DNA of 64,000 bases from Bradyrhizobium sp. OK095 (lineage in GTDB: Bacteria; Pseudomonadota; Alphaproteobacteria; Rhizobiales; Xanthobacteraceae): the NCBI RefSeq assembly GCF_900109945.1, contig NZ_FOBX01000007.1, positions 310,001 to 374,000 of the forward strand, given 5' to 3'. This document shows positions 35,059-43,770 of this stretch, in pieces. The notes beneath the pieces are model-generated. The model made no database searches. It was not told where the DNA came from and was given only the letters and a program-made list of their open reading frames with translations. How positions within the stretch are numbered: the first letter of the stretch is position 1; each line of letters starts with the position of its first letter. The position numbers and the translations under genes were made by a program.

Positions 35059-35978
35059 GCGTATCTGATCCTGGGATCGATCACCCCGTAGAGCAAATCG
35101 ATCAGCAGATTGATCGCGAGAAAGGCCAGCACCACCACGAGAATGGAGCCCTGGACAGCGGGAATGTCGCGCTGCAGGACGCTGTCCACGAGCAGCGAGC
35201 CGATTCCCGGCCACGAGAACAGTTTTTCGACCACGACCGCCTGCCCCATCAGTGCGCCGAACTGCAGGCCAACGGTGGTGAGAATGATGACGAGCGCATT
35301 GCGCATCACATGCCACTTCACCACCCTTGTCTCGCTCATGCCCTTGGAGCGCGCGGTACGGACGAAATCAGCGGTCATGATCTCGAGGACAGCAGCGCGC
35401 GTCGTCCGGGCGAACAGCGCCATCGGCGAGACGCCGAGCGTCACGGCCGGCAGGATCAGATATTTCAAACCCCCGTCGCCATAGCCGAAACTCGGCAGCC
35501 AGCCGAGCTTCAACGCAAACAGATACATCAGCACCAGCCCGAGCCAGAACTTTGCAATGGAAAGGCCGGACACAGCCACGACCATGGCCAGCGTGTCGAC
35601 GATGCCGCCGGGTTTCAGCGCTGCGATGAAGCCAAGCGGTACGCCGATCACGACGGAAAACGCCATGGCGGCGAAGATGAGCTGCAGCGTCGGCCACATC
35701 CGTTTGGCGATCATGGTCGTCACAGGCTCGCGCGTGCGGAACGAGGTCCCGAAATCACCTGTGGCGAGCTTGGCGATGTAGGCGCCGAACCGCACATAGA
35801 CGGGCTGGTCGAGGCCGAGCTGCTTCTTCATGCGCAGCTCGATCTGCGGATCGCTGTCGTCGCTCATGGAGGAGACGATGCTGCCGGGAACGACGCTGAA
35901 CAGCACGAAGACCAGCAGCACGACGGCGAGCACGGTCGGAATGGTTTGCAGGAGACGACGGATCAGAAAGGAGAGCAT
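35055..35978 (-). CDS. dppB: Dipeptide/oligopeptide ABC transporter permease (DppB type)
   Basis: 307 residues, six transmembrane segments, with the DppB-type N-terminus (LIRRLLQTIPTVLAVVLLVF) and the coupling-loop region RTARSKGMSETRVVKWHVMRNAL. LFSWPGIGSLLVDSVLQRD is the conserved C-terminal block. It follows the binding-protein gene by about 60 bases. Confidence 0.92.
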   Translation of the reverse strand: MLSFLIRRLLQTIPTVLAVVLLVFVLFSVVPGSIVSSMSDDSDPQIELRMKKQLGLDQPVYVRFGAYIAKLATGDFGTSFRTREPVTTMIAKRMWPTLQLIFAAMAFSVVIGVPLGFIAALKPGGIVDTLAMVVAVSGLSIAKFWLGLVLMYLFALKLGWLPSFGYGDGGLKYLILPAVTLGVSPMALFARTTRAAVLEIMTADFVRTARSKGMSETRVVKWHVMRNALVIILTTVGLQFGALMGQAVVVEKLFSWPGIGSLLVDSVLQRDIPAVQGSILVVVLAFLAINLLIDLLYGVIDPRIRYA

Positions 35979-36038
35979 CTCAACTTTTCCTCGCTCCCTC
36001 CATCGTTCATCGCGATGGAGGGAGCGCGAGAGCGCGTG

Positions 36039-37628
36039 TCACTTCGCGGGCGAGGTCTCGTCGACCCAGAGGTCTTCGACGTTCTGGTGGGTCAGCTCCG
36101 TCGGGTTCAGCTGAACGCCATGGAGCCACGGCTGCACGGCCATGACCGCCTTGTTGTAGTTGAAGAACCAGACCGGAGCCTCCTCATAGAGCAGCGCATT
36201 GGCCTTTTGCAGCAGCTGGGTGCGCTTTGCGACGTCGTCGGCCTGCCCTGCCTCGTCAATCAGCTTGTCGAACTCGGCATTGCTGAATTTCATGTAGTTG
36301 CAGGCCGGCTGCGGCGTCGACGAGTGGAAGCATTTGAGCGCGGCCTGGGGATCCGGGCCGGTCGCCTGGGAATAGATGAAGGCCTGGTAGTCGCCGCTGC
36401 GCACCACCTCCGCCAGCACCGCGGTCTCGACCTGCTTGACCTTCGCCTTGATGCCGACCTTGTCCAGCATCGGGATCACGGCCGAGACGATCGGCAGGCC
36501 CCAGCTCTCATTCTGGCTGGTGGTCCATTCGAATTCGAAGCCTTGGGGATAGCCGGCCTCCGCGAGCAGCTGCTTGGCCTTGGCCGGATCGTAGGCGTAG
36601 GGCTTCATGGCCTTGTCGTAGGCGGGCGAGGTCAGCGGCAGCCAGCTGGTGGCGCGATAGGCCTTGCCCTTGACCAGCTTGTTGATGATCAGATCGGTAT
36701 CGATCGCGTAGTTGATGGCCTGCCGGACGCGCTTGTCGGCGAACGGCTTGAACGCGGTATTCATACCCATGTAACGTGTGAAGACCTCGGCGACCTCGAC
36801 GACGGTGCCCTTGAGATCAGCGTCGTTCTGATAGGCGACGTACTGCGCAGGCCCGAGCACCGAGGTGTCGATCTCCTTGTTGCGGAAGGCGACATCGCGG
36901 GCCGCGGCCTCGCCCATGACCGATACGATGACCTTGTCGGCATAGGGCTTGCCGGGCTTGTAGAACCGGTCCCAGCGCTCCAGGACGATGCGCGATCCCG
37001 GCACATGCTCGACGAATTTGAACGGTCCGAGACCGATCGGCTTCTGGATGAAACTTTCCTTGGCGGCTTCGTCCGCAGGATAAATCGACGTCAAAGCGGT
37101 GAAGAAATAGAAGCCGGGATCGACTTTCTCGGTCAGCTTCATCTCGATGGTGAAGTCGTCGATCTTCTTCAGGCCGGATATCTCCTTGGCCTGCCCCTTC
37201 TCGACTGCGGCCGCGCCCTCGATGACGCGAACGTAGCGCGCGCCGGGATAGGCCTTGGTGCCGTCCATGATGCGGTTGTAGGACCAGATGACGTCGTCGG
37301 CCGTCATCTTGCGGCCGTTGTGGAAATAGGCGTCGTCGCGCAGCTTGAAGGTGTGAACCAGACCTCCGCCCGAGACGACGTCCTCCTTGGCCAGTTCCAG
37401 AACCGGTTTGCCTTCCGCGGAATTCCAGATGTAGAGCGAGCGATGCAGGGCCTTGGCGTAGATTTCGTCCTGGGCGCGCTGTGTGGTGTGAATGTCCAGG
37501 CTGGTGAAACTCGAGCCGTAGGGCGCGGTCATGCGGATGGTTCCGCCCTTGCGCGGCGTCTCGGCCTGCGCCGTGGCGACGAGCGCCAGTCCCAAACCAG
37601 CGGCGATCGCCACTCTTCTCAACATCAT
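36039..37628 (-). CDS. dppA: Dipeptide/oligopeptide ABC transporter substrate-binding protein
   Basis: About 529 residues from the ATG at 37628 (or 37625), with a signal peptide ending AQAE. Type 5 peptide-binding-protein features: RKGGTIRMTAPYGSSFTSLD, DDVIWSYNRIMDG, and the C-terminal DEAGQADDVAKRTQLLQKAN stretch. First gene of the five-gene importer (binding protein, two permeases, two ATPases). Ligand may be peptides, opines, glutathione or nickel; not decidable from sequence. Confidence 0.88.
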   Translation of the reverse strand: MMLRRVAIAAGLGLALVATAQAETPRKGGTIRMTAPYGSSFTSLDIHTTQRAQDEIYAKALHRSLYIWNSAEGKPVLELAKEDVVSGGGLVHTFKLRDDAYFHNGRKMTADDVIWSYNRIMDGTKAYPGARYVRVIEGAAAVEKGQAKEISGLKKIDDFTIEMKLTEKVDPGFYFFTALTSIYPADEAAKESFIQKPIGLGPFKFVEHVPGSRIVLERWDRFYKPGKPYADKVIVSVMGEAAARDVAFRNKEIDTSVLGPAQYVAYQNDADLKGTVVEVAEVFTRYMGMNTAFKPFADKRVRQAINYAIDTDLIINKLVKGKAYRATSWLPLTSPAYDKAMKPYAYDPAKAKQLLAEAGYPQGFEFEWTTSQNESWGLPIVSAVIPMLDKVGIKAKVKQVETAVLAEVVRSGDYQAFIYSQATGPDPQAALKCFHSSTPQPACNYMKFSNAEFDKLIDEAGQADDVAKRTQLLQKANALLYEEAPVWFFNYNKAVMAVQPWLHGVQLNPTELTHQNVEDLWVDETSPAK

Positions 37629-37892
37629 AGGCCCTCCGGCAACGCGTATTCCGATCAGGGAGTTGACCATTCGTCGCCTGTCGAAAGCAAGCTTCGTTTT
37701 GGTGGCAATTGATGCCGGTTCCTGAGGCAGCGACCTCGTGGGTGAGGTTGCATGCTGCGGCGATGCAAGCCGACGATTGACGCGGTGCGTCATGGATCGA
37801 GACGACCAGTGAACATTTTTCGTGATCGATGCGACCAAGCTCAGGATCGTTATCTAAGTCCCGGGAATCGCGGAAAATCAGGATCGCGGAAA

Positions 37893-38774
37893 ATGAAAGG
37901 CCGAACGTTAGGTATCCTGCTCGCGGGCAGTCTGGTTGCCGCGACAGCGGCGCTGGCGATGCCCGTCACCCCGGACCCTGCCCGGGACGGTTCGAGCGAT
38001 ACCATCCAGGCCGGCTGGTCCCACACCTCACGGTCAAACGGGGATGTCGCCGACATCTGGTGGGCGCTCAGGGACCGCTGCTCCCCCGACTATCTCGGTG
38101 AGCGCCTGCTCTGCGACGGCCTCAGGATGCTGGCGCGGGCCGCAAGCCGAACCTTCGAGAGCAAAGTGTCCACAGAGGTGGGCCTGCCACTCCCCGCGGG
38201 CTGGGGCCTGATCACCGCGAACAACTCGCCCTTCATCCGGTCGGCTCACGTCGAGCTCCCACTCGATCTCAAGACCGTGCTCGGCTTCTATCGCGCCGCG
38301 CTCACCAAAAACGGCTGGATCGAGAACGATGGCGCGGCGGTCGAGGCTGATCGGGCCGCGGTCGGCTTCACGACGTCAAATGGACCTGCCTCGCTTCGGC
38401 TCACCCGTCAGGACGGCAGAACCATCGCCGACCTTTCGCTGCACAAGTCGCGCGTCGCAACGGCAGGATTCCTGCCAAAGCCGGAGCAAGGACGGCTGAT
38501 GCTCGGCAACAGGACGGACGACGCGGCCGTCGTCACCGTCAACGAGCGGACCATCAAGCTGGCGGCGCGCGCCGGAGAGAACCTGGCGAGTTCGGACGAC
38601 GCAGCCGGCAAATTGCCGGACAGCCAAAAGCTCGATCTATCGCCGGGCAAATACAAGGTCACCCTGACGATGGACGGCAACGAGGCACGTAGCCGGGAAT
38701 TCGAGGTTGCGGCCAACGAGACCTGGGGTCTGCTGGTCGAGCATGGCGTCCTGATGCCGGTGCATCTCTACTGA
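37893..38774 (+). CDS. Hypothetical exported protein
   Basis: 293 residues from the ATG at 37893; signal peptide MKGRTLGILLAGSLVAATAALA. Two visible parts: a central segment like small stress/lipid-binding domains in which PLPAGWGL and DLKTVLGFYRAALTKNGWIEND recall repeated domains of unknown function, and a C-terminal beta-rich part (LDLSPGKYKVTLTMDGNEARSREFEVAANETWGLLV). Not recognised with confidence. Divergent from the peptide importer; convergent with mtnK. Confidence 0.7.
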   Translation: MKGRTLGILLAGSLVAATAALAMPVTPDPARDGSSDTIQAGWSHTSRSNGDVADIWWALRDRCSPDYLGERLLCDGLRMLARAASRTFESKVSTEVGLPLPAGWGLITANNSPFIRSAHVELPLDLKTVLGFYRAALTKNGWIENDGAAVEADRAAVGFTTSNGPASLRLTRQDGRTIADLSLHKSRVATAGFLPKPEQGRLMLGNRTDDAAVVTVNERTIKLAARAGENLASSDDAAGKLPDSQKLDLSPGKYKVTLTMDGNEARSREFEVAANETWGLLVEHGVLMPVHLY

Positions 38775-38815
38775 GGCGACGCCCGAGGGCCCTTCCCGGT
38801 ATGGCCGCGACGCCC

Positions 38816-40105
38816 TCAGCTCGATAATTCCGGCATCCAATCCCTCAGCTTTCGCGCGGCGCCGGTGACGTCCGCGATCGTCCGAAACGCGACCGCTTCC
38901 ACCATCATCCCGCGCGCCAGCCGCACGGCACGGGCTTCGCTGATCGCGCGCTTGCGCGAGTCTTCTATCAGCTCGAAATCGATGTTGTGGGCGAGGCCGA
39001 AGATGCGGCGGATGGTTTTGGCGGCGGCGAAGCCGACGGTGTCGGCGAACAACCGCTGCATATAGGCCTGCCGCTCGGCTTCCAGGCGCGCGGCTCCCTT
39101 CTCGCCGGCGAAGAGCGCGGGCGGGTAGGCATCGCCACGCGCTTCCGACCGCCAGAGGTCGAGGAATTTTCGCGAAAACTCGTTCCAGACCTGCTCGACC
39201 GTATCGAGCACCCAGCCCTCGAAGACCTGCCGCTCGCCGGGCGCGCGCTCGTGACCGGCGGAAGCAAAATAGGCCATCAGCAGGTTCGCCAGCACGGCGC
39301 CGACGTCGAATCCCATCGGACCGTAGAACGCGAATTGGGGATCGATCACCCGCGTCTCGCTCTCCGTGACCATGATCGAGCCGGTGTGGAGGTCGCCATG
39401 GAGCAGCGCTTCCGGGCTTGCCATGAATTTCAGCTTCAGCCGGGAGACCGCGACATGCAGGTCCATGTCATCGCGGAGGTGAGCTGCCAGGCCATCGAGA
39501 TACGGCGCGGTCCAGCGGTTCTGTTCGGCGATGCGATAGGGATCGGTGAAGATCAAATCCTCGGTGATCTTGCAGAGCGCATGGTTGCCGGCAAAGGCCG
39601 CGATGGCTTCCTTCTTCTCGGCGGCGGAGAGCGCGAGGTCGGAGCTGAAGAACAGGGTTCGCGCCATGAAGGTGGTGATGTCATCGACAAAGCGCAGATA
39701 TTGCGTCCCGGCGACCATCCCCTTGCGCATGATGATGTGGGGCTCGAGCAGCTCCATCACCGTCAGCGCCAGCGTCTCGTTGTGGTGCAGCAGGGCCGGC
39801 ACGAGGCCCGGCGCGAGCTCGGCCTGTTTCGAGAGGGCGAGATACTCGTAGTGAGCCCGCGACAGCGGCAGCGGCCAACTCTCGCCGACGAGGCGGACGT
39901 AAGGCAGCGCCTGTTTCACGGCGACGCCACCCCTCGCGCCCTTTACAATGAAGACGAGGTTGAGATTGCCGTCGCCGACCTCGGTGATCGACCACGCAGC
40001 CGGCTCGCCGCCGAGCAGCGCCGCAAGTTTCGGTTGGCCTGCGAGACAGTCCCGCAAGTCGGCCTCATGCAGAATCCGATAATCCCCTGCCCGGTCCCCG
40101 GCCAT
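38816..40105 (-). CDS. mtnK: S-methyl-5-thioribose kinase
   Basis: 429 residues, choline-kinase-like fold. Diagnostic MtnK motifs: EVGDGNLNLVFIV (N-lobe loop), LLHGDLHTGSIMV (catalytic loop) and VIDPQFAFYGPMGFDVGA. It phosphorylates methylthioribose in methionine salvage. The usual partner mtnA is not adjacent: the neighbour is an unrelated exported protein on the other strand, and a small membrane protein lies upstream. Confidence 0.9.
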   Translation of the reverse strand: MAGDRAGDYRILHEADLRDCLAGQPKLAALLGGEPAAWSITEVGDGNLNLVFIVKGARGGVAVKQALPYVRLVGESWPLPLSRAHYEYLALSKQAELAPGLVPALLHHNETLALTVMELLEPHIIMRKGMVAGTQYLRFVDDITTFMARTLFFSSDLALSAAEKKEAIAAFAGNHALCKITEDLIFTDPYRIAEQNRWTAPYLDGLAAHLRDDMDLHVAVSRLKLKFMASPEALLHGDLHTGSIMVTESETRVIDPQFAFYGPMGFDVGAVLANLLMAYFASAGHERAPGERQVFEGWVLDTVEQVWNEFSRKFLDLWRSEARGDAYPPALFAGEKGAARLEAERQAYMQRLFADTVGFAAAKTIRRIFGLAHNIDFELIEDSRKRAISEARAVRLARGMMVEAVAFRTIADVTGAARKLRDWMPELSS

Positions 40106-40138
40106 GACGATCCCATCCCATTTGTATGGGCCGGATCG

Positions 40139-40486
40139 TTACTCCCGCTCCAGGAAGCTCGAGCCGATCTCGGCCTTTCTTTTGATGGGATCGTAATCAC
40201 AATAAACGTTGTCCGCCACCAGCGTGTAGCTGGCGCTGACGTTGTATTTGTCCAGCTTGACCGAGTTGAGCCCGATCACCGAGGTGCTCTTGCCGCCGTT
40301 CCATTTGAACGGCGTCGAGCTCTTGGCCTGCTCACAGGCCAGCACCGCTTCGTTGAAGACATAGCCCTCGACGAACGCCTTCAGGGTGCGCACCTGTACC
40401 GCCATCCGCCACTCGACATAGCCGATGCCGCCGAGACCGGCGACGATCAGCACCAAAAGCGCGATGACGATCCTCTGAAAGGTCAT
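40139..40486 (-). CDS. Small hypothetical protein, one N-terminal TM helix
   Basis: 115 residues: an N-terminal hydrophobic helix (IVIALLVLIVAGLGGIGYV) and a soluble domain with two cysteines (VLACEQ and NVYCDYDP), possibly a periplasmic disulfide. No family recognised. Same-strand neighbours are mtnK downstream and a DUF1467 gene upstream. Confidence 0.6.
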   Translation of the reverse strand: MTFQRIVIALLVLIVAGLGGIGYVEWRMAVQVRTLKAFVEGYVFNEAVLACEQAKSSTPFKWNGGKSTSVIGLNSVKLDKYNVSASYTLVADNVYCDYDPIKRKAEIGSSFLERE

Positions 40487-40534
40487 TTGTTTTCCCCAAA
40501 ACTACAACGCAACTGCGAAAATCCAGCAAGAAAC

Positions 40535-40810
40535 CTAGAACGGCATTCCCATCAGCTTCGACAGGCGTTCGATCGAGAGATAGCCGGCGTGGTAGGCGGC
40601 CATCGCGAGGGCGTAGATGATCGCCGAGATGATCGTCGTCCAGATCAGCTTGCTCCTCATCCGCGTCAGGATCGGCGCGCCGGGGTCGGTGCCGGGCGTA
40701 CCGACGCCGTCCTCGTGCTGGCTACGGACGCCGAACGGCAGCGTCAGGAACAGTGCGATCCACCAGATGACGAAGTAGATCGCGATCGCGGTCGATATCT
40801 GGATGGCCAT
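40535..40810 (-). CDS. DUF1467 family membrane protein
   Basis: 91 residues, two transmembrane helices around a conserved loop: IYFVIWWIALFLTLPFGVRSQ, then GTDPGAPILTRMRSKLIWTT, the DUF1467 signature of Alphaproteobacteria. It is regularly placed after methylmalonyl-CoA epimerase, as here (nine-base gap). Function unknown. Confidence 0.85.
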   Translation of the reverse strand: MAIQISTAIAIYFVIWWIALFLTLPFGVRSQHEDGVGTPGTDPGAPILTRMRSKLIWTTIISAIIYALAMAAYHAGYLSIERLSKLMGMPF

Positions 40811-40819
40811 GGGGCGGCC

Positions 40820-41224
40820 CTATGCCTGCTCGATTTCGACGAGCGCGCCGGAAAAATCCTTCGGATGCAGGAATAGCACGGGCTTGCCGTGGGCGCCGAT
40901 CTTCGGCACGCCGTCGCCAAGCACCCGCGCCCCCTCTTTCACCAGCGTATCGCGCGAGGCGATGATGTCGACGACCTCATAGCAGATGTGGTGGATGCCG
41001 CCGTCGGCATTGCGCTCAAGGAATTTTGCGATCGGCGAGGTCTCGCCGAGCGGCTCGATGAATTCGATCTTGGTGTTGGGCAGCGTCGCGAACACGGTGA
41101 TGACGCCATGCTCGGGCAGCGGAACCGCCTCTGAAATCTGCGCCCCGAACGCCGCGCCATAGATCTTGGCAGCCTTGACCGCATCCTTGGTCGCGATCGC
41201 GACATGGTTGAGCCGGCCCAGCAT
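40820..41224 (-). CDS. mce: Methylmalonyl-CoA epimerase
   Basis: 134 residues from the ATG at 41224: MLGRLNHVAIATKD, then HGVITVFATLPNTKIEFIEPLG, GIHHICYEVVDI and FSGALVEIEQ, the two-repeat glyoxalase/VOC fold with metal ligands His, Gln/Glu and Glu. It interconverts the (R) and (S) forms of methylmalonyl-CoA in propionyl-CoA metabolism. Separated from the RNase J gene by a 49-base palindrome. Confidence 0.92.
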   Translation of the reverse strand: MLGRLNHVAIATKDAVKAAKIYGAAFGAQISEAVPLPEHGVITVFATLPNTKIEFIEPLGETSPIAKFLERNADGGIHHICYEVVDIIASRDTLVKEGARVLGDGVPKIGAHGKPVLFLHPKDFSGALVEIEQA

Positions 41225-41238
41225 GTTTCTCTCCCTTA

Positions 41239-41287
41239 GAGCATGATCCGGAAAAGTGTGAAGCGGTTTTCCGAAGAGATCATGCTC
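41239..41287. repeat. 49-bp intergenic palindrome (RIME-like)
   Basis: GAGCATGATC (41239-41248) and GATCATGCTC (41278-41287) form perfect outer arms; CGGAAAA and TTTTCCG form inner arms. It lies six bases after the RNase J stop and 15 bases before the mce start on the minus strand. This palindrome type recurs widely in Rhizobiales genomes. Confidence 0.8.
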
Positions 41288-41292
41288 AAACT

Positions 41293-42963
41293 TTACACTG
41301 TCAGGACGTGTACCAGACAGTTGGGCTTTTTGCCCCAATGTTCGTTGATGACCGACCGGACCGCGCGTCGCACTGACTCGGCCAAGGCGTCAGGATCGCG
41401 GCGGCGCGCCTTCGGAAGGCCTTCGATGGTGGAGACCACGGCGTCGAAGACGAGGTCGTCGAAGGGCTCGCCGGCCTTGTTTTTCTCGGGGATTCCGACC
41501 AGATCGACCTCGGGGTCGTCTACGAGCTCTCCTTGCGCGTTCATGGCGAAGGCGACGAAGGCGCAGCCGGAGAACGCCATGCGCCGCCGCTCAGTCACTG
41601 CACGGGACTTGGAATCCTCGAGGATGTTGCCGTCTTTGTAGAGACGGCCGGACGGCACCTCGCCGATCACGCCGGGATCGCCGGGGCCGAGCTTGACGAG
41701 ATCGCCGTTGCGCACGACCAGCACGCGCGGCACGCCGGCGGCGCGCGCGAGTTTTGCGTGCTCATGCAGATGCAGAGCCTCGCCGTGGACGGGGATGAGG
41801 AGCTGCGGCTTCACCCAGGAAATCATGTCGCGCAGCTCGTCGCGGCGGGGATGGCCGGAGACGTGGACCAGATGGTCGCGGTCGGTGATGACCTCGACGC
41901 CCTGGAGGATCAGATTGTTGATGATCGCGCCGACGGCCTTCTCGTTGCCGGGAATGGTGCGCGAGGAGAAGATCACGCTGTCGCCGCGGTTGAGCGTGAT
42001 CTCGGGATGGTCGTCATTGGCGATGCGTGCCAGCGCGGCGCGGGCTTCGCCCTGGCTGCCGGTGCACAGCGCCAGCACCTTGTCCTGCGGCAGATGGCCG
42101 TAGACGTCGATTGAGCGGAAGTTCTGCACGCCGTCGAGAAAACCGGTTTCGCGCGCGACCTGCGACACGCGCTCCATGGCGCGCCCGACCACGACCACCT
42201 CGCGGTCCGCGGCCTTCGCGGCATCGGCAACCGCCTTGATGCGCGCGACGTTGGAGGCGAAGGTCGTGACTGCAACGCGTCCCTTGGCGGCCTTGACCAG
42301 CTTGGTAATGGTCGCGGCGACCTCGGCTTCGGAGGGCGAGCGTCCATCGCGCACGGCATTGGTGGAATCGCCGATCAGGGCCATCACGCCCGCATCGCCC
42401 AATTCGCGCAGCCGCTTTTCGTCAGTCGGGCGGCCGATGATCGGGGTCGGATCGATCTTCCAATCGCCGGTGTGCAGCACCGTGCCGACCTCGGTGTGGA
42501 TCGCCAGCGCATGCGATTCCGGAATCGAATGCGCGACAGGGATGAATTCGACGTTGAACGGGCCGATATCGACGCGCCCGCCTGATGGCACCACCGTCAC
42601 CGGGATTTTCGGCGCGTTGCGCTCGGCCGCAAGTTTTGCCTCGAACAGCGCGGCGCTGAACTGCGTCGCATAGATCGGGCATTTCAGCCTGGGCCAGAGG
42701 TCGATGATCGCGCCAAAGTGGTCCTCATGGGCGTGGGTCAGCACCAGGCCCATCAGGTTCTTGCGTTCCTTCTCGAGGAAGCTGATGTCGGGCATGATCA
42801 GGTCGATGCCCGGCAAATGCTCCTCGTCGCCGAAGGAGACGCCGAGATCGACCGCGAGCCAAGCACGCTGCTGGCGATTGCCGAGGCCGTAGATCGACAA
42901 ATTCATGCCGATCTCGCCGACGCCGCCAAGCGGTGCAAATACCAGTTCGTCAGACTTCGCCAT
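41293..42963 (-). CDS. rnj: Ribonuclease J
   Basis: 556 residues from the ATG at 42963 (a GTG one codon earlier exists). Metallo-beta-lactamase/beta-CASP nuclease: FAPLGGVGEIGMN at the N-terminus, zinc motif HAHEDH (77-82), ALIGDSTNA, CTGSQGEARAAL, and LIPVHGEALHLHEHAKLA. It processes and degrades RNA with both endo- and 5'-exo activity, acting in Alphaproteobacteria alongside RNase E in rRNA and mRNA maturation. ATGA overlap with birA. Confidence 0.94.
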   Translation of the reverse strand: MAKSDELVFAPLGGVGEIGMNLSIYGLGNRQQRAWLAVDLGVSFGDEEHLPGIDLIMPDISFLEKERKNLMGLVLTHAHEDHFGAIIDLWPRLKCPIYATQFSAALFEAKLAAERNAPKIPVTVVPSGGRVDIGPFNVEFIPVAHSIPESHALAIHTEVGTVLHTGDWKIDPTPIIGRPTDEKRLRELGDAGVMALIGDSTNAVRDGRSPSEAEVAATITKLVKAAKGRVAVTTFASNVARIKAVADAAKAADREVVVVGRAMERVSQVARETGFLDGVQNFRSIDVYGHLPQDKVLALCTGSQGEARAALARIANDDHPEITLNRGDSVIFSSRTIPGNEKAVGAIINNLILQGVEVITDRDHLVHVSGHPRRDELRDMISWVKPQLLIPVHGEALHLHEHAKLARAAGVPRVLVVRNGDLVKLGPGDPGVIGEVPSGRLYKDGNILEDSKSRAVTERRRMAFSGCAFVAFAMNAQGELVDDPEVDLVGIPEKNKAGEPFDDLVFDAVVSTIEGLPKARRRDPDALAESVRRAVRSVINEHWGKKPNCLVHVLTV

Positions 42964-43769
42964 CACGCAGCTCCCACGGAGGCGGCCGATCCAAAGAACA
43001 CCTCGCCGGCCGCCACCGGCAGGCGTCGGCCGTCAGCGGTGCGGACGATCAGGCAACCGCTGTCGTCGATCGTGTCGAAAATGCCCTCGATCGTCATCGC
43101 TCCCGTGTTGATCGCGACCCGCTCGCCAAGACCGGCGGCGCGCTCCAGCCACAGCTTTCGGATCTCGGCAAAGCCGCGGCCATTGTCCCAGATACCACGG
43201 AACTCGACCCAGGCGTCCGAGAGCGCCAAGAACAGCTCTTCCGCGCTGATCTGGACGCCGAGTGCGGCCAGCGACACGGCGGGCGTGGGCGTCCCCTCGG
43301 GCGCCGCCACGACGTTGGTGCCGATGCCGACGACGATGGCCAGGCGATCGCCGACGGCCTCCGCTTCCAGGCCGATACCGACGAGTTTCTTGCCGTTGGC
43401 GAGGACGTCATTCGGCCATTTCAGGGCGTAGCGGGGCCTGTCAGGACCAAGCCGCAGCGCGGCCTCGAGGCTAACCTTCTCCAGGGCGGCCTCTTCCGCC
43501 AGCCCCGCCGCAAACCCGATGGTGGCGGCTACGCCGGGTGCGACGTCCAGGAGTTCGAGGACGCTGGCGGCGAGATTGCCCTTGGGCGCGATCCAGGCGC
43601 GCTGACGGCGGCCGCGGCCGGCGGTCTGCTCGGATGTGACGAACCACATCTGGCCGCTTTCGCCGGCCCGCGCGTGCTCGATCGCGTCCGTATTGGTCGA
43701 GCCGGTCCGCTCAAAAGCTGCGAGCCTGTAGCCCGCCGACAATGCGCGAGGACCGAGCGCGAAGCCCAT
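42963..43769 (-). CDS. birA: Biotin--[acetyl-CoA-carboxylase] ligase
   Basis: 268 residues, catalytic class only without an N-terminal DNA-binding domain. Motifs: the biotinyl-adenylate loop GRGRRQRAW (51-59) and KWPNDVL (117-123). It attaches biotin to carboxylase carrier proteins. It directly follows nuoN (one base between stop and start) and overlaps rnj, an order conserved in Rhizobiales, so it may be read from the nuo transcript. Confidence 0.93.
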   Translation of the reverse strand: MGFALGPRALSAGYRLAAFERTGSTNTDAIEHARAGESGQMWFVTSEQTAGRGRRQRAWIAPKGNLAASVLELLDVAPGVAATIGFAAGLAEEAALEKVSLEAALRLGPDRPRYALKWPNDVLANGKKLVGIGLEAEAVGDRLAIVVGIGTNVVAAPEGTPTPAVSLAALGVQISAEELFLALSDAWVEFRGIWDNGRGFAEIRKLWLERAAGLGERVAINTGAMTIEGIFDTIDDSGCLIVRTADGRRLPVAAGEVFFGSAASVGAA

Positions 43770-43770
43770 C

